Origin: a virus
Length of the DNA stretch: 22,722 nt
Strand: one strand, 5' to 3'
IMG/VR virus record: IMGVR_UViG_3300005432_000331
Coordinates: 1-22,722 of that record
Shown: positions 19,807 through 22,722 of the stretch, in pieces
Layout: every line of letters starts with the position of its first letter
How positions within the stretch are numbered: the stretch's first letter is position 1
Notes under the pieces: model-generated
Told to the model about the DNA's origin: nothing
What the model saw: only the letters and a program-made list of their open reading frames with translations
Databases searched by the model: none
Position numbers and translations under genes: made by a program

Positions 19807-19814
19807 GATAGAGC

Positions 19815-20189
19815 ATGAACGAAATTTTTAACACATTAAGGGATAAATTCCCTTTTTTATCCCTGATTCGTAAGGGCGAGTTGGAATACGTTGGTATTGT
19901 ACAAAATGAGGATAACAACGTAATCAGTTTTTATGATTATGGCAGGCTCATGTTACCAGCAGACAAGATGAGATTTCTTAAATGTGGAGAGACTTGGTGG
20001 CACGAGTCCAACAGGAAGTTACCAATCAATATTTTCCTAAAGGGTGATTTCAGATATTTCCGTACCACACTGGTTACTCTCAATTCTAAAGACATAGAAA
20101 TTGTTCACGGCCCAACCGTCAAACTGTCTGAAATTTCAAAGAAACGGGTGAAGAGACGGACTATCCAATTAGTTAGGAGACCTACCTAG
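19815..20189 (+). CDS. Conserved-looking unknown phage protein (124 aa)
   Basis: The 124-residue basic protein has a beta-rich middle (YVGIVQNEDNNVISFYDYGRL) and a Trp-rich stretch (GETWWHESNRKLPINIFLKG). It continues FRYFRTTLVTLNSKDIEIVHGP and ends in an Arg/Lys cluster (KKRVKRRTIQLVRRP). The compact layout and clean ending suggest a real, folded small protein; the basic end may bind nucleic acid. It is alone on the plus strand, divergent from the structural gene and converging with the 52-aa gene, whose stop overlaps by 8 bases. No clear Shine-Dalgarno site is visible. I do not recognise its family. Confidence 0.65.
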   Translation: MNEIFNTLRDKFPFLSLIRKGELEYVGIVQNEDNNVISFYDYGRLMLPADKMRFLKCGETWWHESNRKLPINIFLKGDFRYFRTTLVTLNSKDIEIVHGPTVKLSEISKKRVKRRTIQLVRRPT

Positions 20190-20340
20190 TCTTCTTTATT
20201 TCAGGAAGTATAGCACCTGTTGTAAGATAGTGTTGTGTTAAGGGACTATCTGGTTGGTAGCCATATGGATCCTTTTTAGAAGCGGTGGATTTTTTAGTAC
20301 GTGATTTGGATTTTTTCTTTCTAGTTTTTTGATATCGCAT
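20182..20340 (-). CDS. Unknown small protein with Lys/Arg-rich start (52 aa)
   Basis: ATG at 20340 gives 52 residues: a very basic leader (KTRKKKSKSRTKKSTASKK, residues 5-23) and a neutral C-terminal part with several Tyr and Pro (DPYGYQPDSPLTQHYLTTG). The sequence ends IKKTR, and its stop overlaps that of the converging 124-aa gene. CATAAATA on the minus strand at 20349-20356 is one base off a late-promoter sequence, but it would leave almost no leader. Nucleic-acid or capsid association is suggested by composition only. Confidence 0.6.
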   Translation of the reverse strand: MRYQKTRKKKSKSRTKKSTASKKDPYGYQPDSPLTQHYLTTGAILPEIKKTR

Positions 20341-20351
20341 CAAAACTATAT

Positions 20352-21074
20352 TTATGATGTTTCATCTGTTTTACCCTTGTAGTATCCTTTATCGGACCAC
20401 TTCTCATTCTTCCTGAATAACGGTATAGGAATTGTGAGGTTTTTGATGAACTGTGCTCTCATGGTTTCTATGTAATCCATATTGTGTATCTTTAGATCTA
20501 GCCATTTGCAAAGCCTAATAATTTCCGCAGAAAATTTTTGTCCTTCCCAAAAAGAAGAAGCATCAAACATAAAAGGATTGTCAGACTGCAATAATCTTTC
20601 CTCATATCCCGTATAAAATTTTTCTGCTCCCTTGGTCCTAATATCCAATATTTTTTTATCATTTACCATCATCACATGCTTTGCATTTGTAAAGTGAGAA
20701 ATATTTTTCCTATACTCGTTGTAATGGGCAATAAGAAAAAACTTGAAGCGTGTTTGGTTTGTAAGGTCAATAAAGAATTGATTGGTCTTATTTTTTTGTT
20801 TTTCAAAGTCGTCTTGTGATGAAAATCCATATACAACATTTCCGTGATCAAATTCTATATGACTTTGGTGCTTATCAGACAAACGCAATAGACTCATACT
20901 TGCTTTGAAACTTTGTTCTTCTGTCCAATCGTTTTGAAATTTATTTTTAGCATACACTTCTAATGGATGTAGGCAGTTGGTATCCAAGGCTAAACAACTT
21001 TGTAAAAATTTACCACCTGCTCCGGGGTTGAATGCAATTATTATTAAATTTTCGGTGTCCGTATTGAATGACAT
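20352..21074 (-). CDS. P-loop-like protein, possibly sulfotransferase-related (240 aa)
   Basis: NLIIIAFNPGAGGKFLQSCLAL (9-30) has a strand followed by a Gly-rich loop (NPGAGGKF) that could bind phosphate, reminiscent of P-loop or sulfotransferase-type nucleotide binding. VVYGFSSQDDFEKQ, KFFLIAHYN and KHVMMVNDKKIL look like later strands of an alpha/beta fold, and FSAEIIRLCKWLDLKI resembles the C-terminal helix of sulfotransferases. Proof of a PAPS 3'-phosphate site is missing. It lies just downstream of the mini-DnaE gene (7 bases), on the same strand. Family assignment is weak; the protein itself is clearly real. Confidence 0.5.
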   Translation of the reverse strand: MSFNTDTENLIIIAFNPGAGGKFLQSCLALDTNCLHPLEVYAKNKFQNDWTEEQSFKASMSLLRLSDKHQSHIEFDHGNVVYGFSSQDDFEKQKNKTNQFFIDLTNQTRFKFFLIAHYNEYRKNISHFTNAKHVMMVNDKKILDIRTKGAEKFYTGYEERLLQSDNPFMFDASSFWEGQKFSAEIIRLCKWLDLKIHNMDYIETMRAQFIKNLTIPIPLFRKNEKWSDKGYYKGKTDETS

Positions 21075-21081
21075 AAAAACA

Positions 21082-21654
21082 TTATACGCTAAAAGTTTTA
21101 CGTTTTATTAAATTCATTTGTACAACAATAGCCTGTGCGTATGCAACTGCGTGAGACTTCTTGAAGAAATAACTGCCATCGGATGGTTTGATCCATACAT
21201 CTTTCATGATGTCTACCCATTGCTTGTCAACAAGATATCTTTTTGCAGGCCTTATTATTGCAAGTACAGCCGCTAGTTGTTCAATACTTTTTGGTTGAAG
21301 TTTTGATACAATATTGAAATGACCGTTAAGATGAAATAGATCATCAACAGTTTTTTGATCTTTCAGCATGTCCCAATCTGGTTCCTGTATCATCAGTTCA
21401 ACTAGTTCCTGCTCTGATTTGACTTCTTTGTATATGTTTACATTTAAACAATCGATTTTAAAGTATCCTCTGTCCTCTGCCTGTTTGTAATCAAGCGATG
21501 AGTGTCCTGTCACAGGATGTTCCGGAACAGCATGAAAGTACACGCCTGTCTTGTGCTTCTCAGTTTTGTCCTCTTTGATTATCGATGCAGGAGTGTGCCT
21601 AAATAATTTTAGCACTCCGTCTCTGTCATAAAAATCTATATCTACATCAGGCAT
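21082..21654 (-). CDS. Mini-DnaE: reduced PolIII alpha-like protein (190 aa)
   Basis: The ATG at 21654 overlaps the upstream stop (TAATG), and the protein starts directly at the catalytic motif MPDVDIDF (Asp5, Asp7). YFKIDCLN (64-71) provides the third Asp68. LFHLNGHFNIVSKLQPKS (106-123) and IEQLAAVLAIIRPAK (124-138) correspond to the FQxES and PxxxxDLxAxxALxRPGP regions of DnaE, and FFKKSHAVAYAQAI (163-176) to the FNKSHAxxYA helix. So the catalytic triad and the end of the fingers survive, while PHP, most fingers and the C-terminal half are gone. In the FQxES motif Q, E and S are replaced by H, N and G. It may be a polymerase remnant, regulator or small nucleotidyltransferase. Confidence 0.75.
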   Translation of the reverse strand: MPDVDIDFYDRDGVLKLFRHTPASIIKEDKTEKHKTGVYFHAVPEHPVTGHSSLDYKQAEDRGYFKIDCLNVNIYKEVKSEQELVELMIQEPDWDMLKDQKTVDDLFHLNGHFNIVSKLQPKSIEQLAAVLAIIRPAKRYLVDKQWVDIMKDVWIKPSDGSYFFKKSHAVAYAQAIVVQMNLIKRKTFSV

Positions 21655-21887
21655 TAGTGTACACTTCCTTTTTGGTTTTTATTGTGTTCAATTAATTTGT
21701 CACGTGATCCTGGTTGTAACACTTCTAACACGTCAAGTAATTTTCTATATCCCTCTGTTTTCAATATTGCCTGATTCATTTGCGGCATTATCACTCGTCC
21801 TATCGAGCCATCTGGTTTTATTATTACTGCACAATCTCCCTCGTCAAATTCTAGATTATCTGATATCTCTAAATCTATCTTAGACAA
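21654..21887 (-). CDS. Unknown small protein (77 aa), TTG start
   Basis: No ATG fits; TTG at 21887 has GGGAGG seven bases upstream, so it is taken as the start, overlapping the zinc-finger gene by 8 bases. The product begins with an acidic segment (LEISDNLEFDEGDCA), then a hairpin-like VIIKPDGSIGRVIMP, and an alpha-helical half (AILKTEGYRKLLDVLEVLQPGSRDKLIEH). The stop overlaps the mini-DnaE start. The 'IIKPDGSIG' strand and its steady place between the zinc-finger and mini-DnaE genes suggest a partner in replication or transcription control. No family recognised. Confidence 0.65.
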   Translation of the reverse strand: MSKIDLEISDNLEFDEGDCAVIIKPDGSIGRVIMPQMNQAILKTEGYRKLLDVLEVLQPGSRDKLIEHNKNQKGSVH

Positions 21888-22569
21888 TTTTGGCCTCCCT
21901 TGCTGTGTCCTGTACTAGCATATGGTCAGCAGGATAACTCTTTAGTTTGCTTGGCCAAAAACTTGGGTTTATAAATCTTTCTATCATTTGTAATTGTTCG
22001 TCATTAAATGATTTTAACATCCTTTTGCCTGCGTTGCAACCTAACAACAGCCACGGACTTATCTTACCTTGCTGGATGTGTTGCACTGCTCTGTTTGTGT
22101 TGACCAATCGAAAGTAATCACTCCATTGTGCATTTTGTTCTTGTGCCCAATCCATCATGGTTGTAATACTTCTTTGTAGTGCGGCTTCCACTGGTTCTGT
22201 TTTAATTGCTTCTATCAAATATGTTTCGTACAAATCATCTCTTGCCCAGTGATCTAATTTTATTTTAGATTTCAAAACAAAGTCTATGTACTTCTCTGGA
22301 TACAATGGATTAATATGCATAATAAATCTACCGAATTTTACAAACGCATTGTAGTAAGGACTTTTAACAAATTCATCATATGTTTTTATTTTTGAATTTT
22401 TTTGGTGTATTTGATAGAAACGTTGGAATACCATAAACGCATTAACTACCCATTTCTCATCTTTTTGTAGATATCTTCTTTTTGGTTCACACATATGAAC
22501 TTGTAAAGTTCTTTCTCTTGTAAATTCTTTACCGCAATAAGGACATTTATATTTTTTTGTCGATGCCAT
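21880..22569 (-). CDS. Zinc-finger protein with unknown helical C-terminus (229 aa)
   Basis: Residues 8-28 form a single C2H2/C2HC-type finger: CPYC (Cys9, Cys12), 12 residues, then His25 and Cys27. The remaining ~200 residues are mostly helical, rich in aromatic and charged residues (AFMVFQRFYQIHQ, KFGRFIMHINPLYPEK, TTMMDWAQEQNAQWSDYF), with no enzyme motif seen. It should bind DNA or RNA through the finger; the C-terminal part probably contacts proteins. The start overlaps the preceding gene by 23 bases and its stop overlaps the TTG-started gene, so it is part of the run leading into mini-DnaE. Real gene, function unknown. Confidence 0.7.
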   Translation of the reverse strand: MASTKKYKCPYCGKEFTRERTLQVHMCEPKRRYLQKDEKWVVNAFMVFQRFYQIHQKNSKIKTYDEFVKSPYYNAFVKFGRFIMHINPLYPEKYIDFVLKSKIKLDHWARDDLYETYLIEAIKTEPVEAALQRSITTMMDWAQEQNAQWSDYFRLVNTNRAVQHIQQGKISPWLLLGCNAGKRMLKSFNDEQLQMIERFINPSFWPSKLKSYPADHMLVQDTAREAKIV

Positions 22570-22722
22570 GTGCTTCTAGTAACTCCTCTAGTTCTCGATC
22601 TGATATTACAGTGTCTAATGTTTCCAGATCTGATTCTTTCCAGTTTGGATATATTTCTTGTAGTTTTTTTAAACTTTTATTTGGCACCCGCTTCATTGGT
22701 TTGATCCAAGGATGGAATTGTT
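22547..22722 (-). CDS. Unknown protein, C-terminal part (5' end outside window)
   Basis: The frame is open to the window edge and ends at TAA (22547). The visible 57 residues include FHPWIKPMKRVPNKSLKKL, then two acidic amphipathic helices (IYPNWKESDLETLDTVISD and ELEELLEAHGID) and the end KKI. The helix pair looks like a small interaction module. It overlaps the zinc-finger gene by 23 bases and so belongs to the same minus-strand run. The rest of the protein is not visible, so no function is proposed. Confidence 0.6.
   Translation of the reverse strand, partial: QFHPWIKPMKRVPNKSLKKLQEIYPNWKESDLETLDTVISDRELEELLEAHGIDKKI

Noticed and set aside
1-22722. CRISPR array, insertion sequence or integrase
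   Set aside because: No regularly spaced direct repeats with unique spacers, no transposase or integrase motifs and no flanking inverted repeats were seen.

Overview
The window looks like part of the genome of a tailed, T4-like marine bacteriophage. The evidence is a T4 gp41-type helicase next to a DnaG-like primase, candidate T4-type late promoters (TATAAATA), a three-tRNA array with encoded CCA ends, many very short genes joined by ATGA or TAATG overlaps, several tiny lipoproteins and a baseplate- or virion-type structural gene. The DNA is mostly AT-rich, with some genic stretches near 25% G+C. Together with a proteobacterial-type DUF1289 protein and a bL33 homologue, this fits a phage of a marine alphaproteobacterium such as SAR11. 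The host is an inference; nothing in the window proves it.

Layout. 1-1033 (+): the end of a PLP-dependent aminotransferase, a small membrane ORF, a ribosomal protein bL33 homologue and a DUF1289 protein. 1034-2041 (-): five or six tiny genes behind a good candidate late promoter, with a cluster of TTGTAAATT repeats at 1250-1370. 2130-2876 (+): two small lipoproteins and a small exported protein. 2878-3615 (-): a 10-cysteine micro-protein, a lipoprotein, a membrane protein and a small basic protein. This last group sits behind a candidate late promoter with a structured leader that carries a six-codon ORF. 3858-4164 (+): tRNA-Thr(UGU), tRNA-Ala(UGC) and tRNA-Glu(UUC). 4188-7440: a G+C-richer accessory island with a radical SAM enzyme, an unknown protein and an SGNH-like hydrolase on +, then an unknown small protein and a SPASM-first radical SAM enzyme on -.

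7546-13857 (-) is a sugar/glycan cassette. In transcription order it encodes a GT8-like glycosyltransferase, a compact GDPD domain, a KdsC-like phosphatase, a short PfkB kinase, a fused nucleotidyltransferase-RpiB isomerase, a sulfotransferase, two proteins that look like WavE/glycosyltransferases and a FkbM methyltransferase. Together they could make an activated sugar and attach, sulfate and methylate it, probably on a cell-surface glycan. 13871-18992 (-) is the replication block: primase, a radical SAM gene wedged between primase and helicase, the helicase, and a shortened DnaE-type polymerase. 19003-22722 holds a structural protein, small conserved genes, a P-loop-like protein, a 190-residue 'mini-DnaE' that starts exactly at the catalytic PDVDIDF motif, a TTG-started small protein, a zinc-finger protein and the end of one more gene.

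The most unusual items are the nucleotidyltransferase-RpiB fusion inside a complete isomerase/kinase/phosphatase/nucleotidyltransferase set, two DnaE-derived proteins in one phage (one reduced to 190 residues), the phage bL33, the 10-cysteine 39-residue protein, and the structured late leader.
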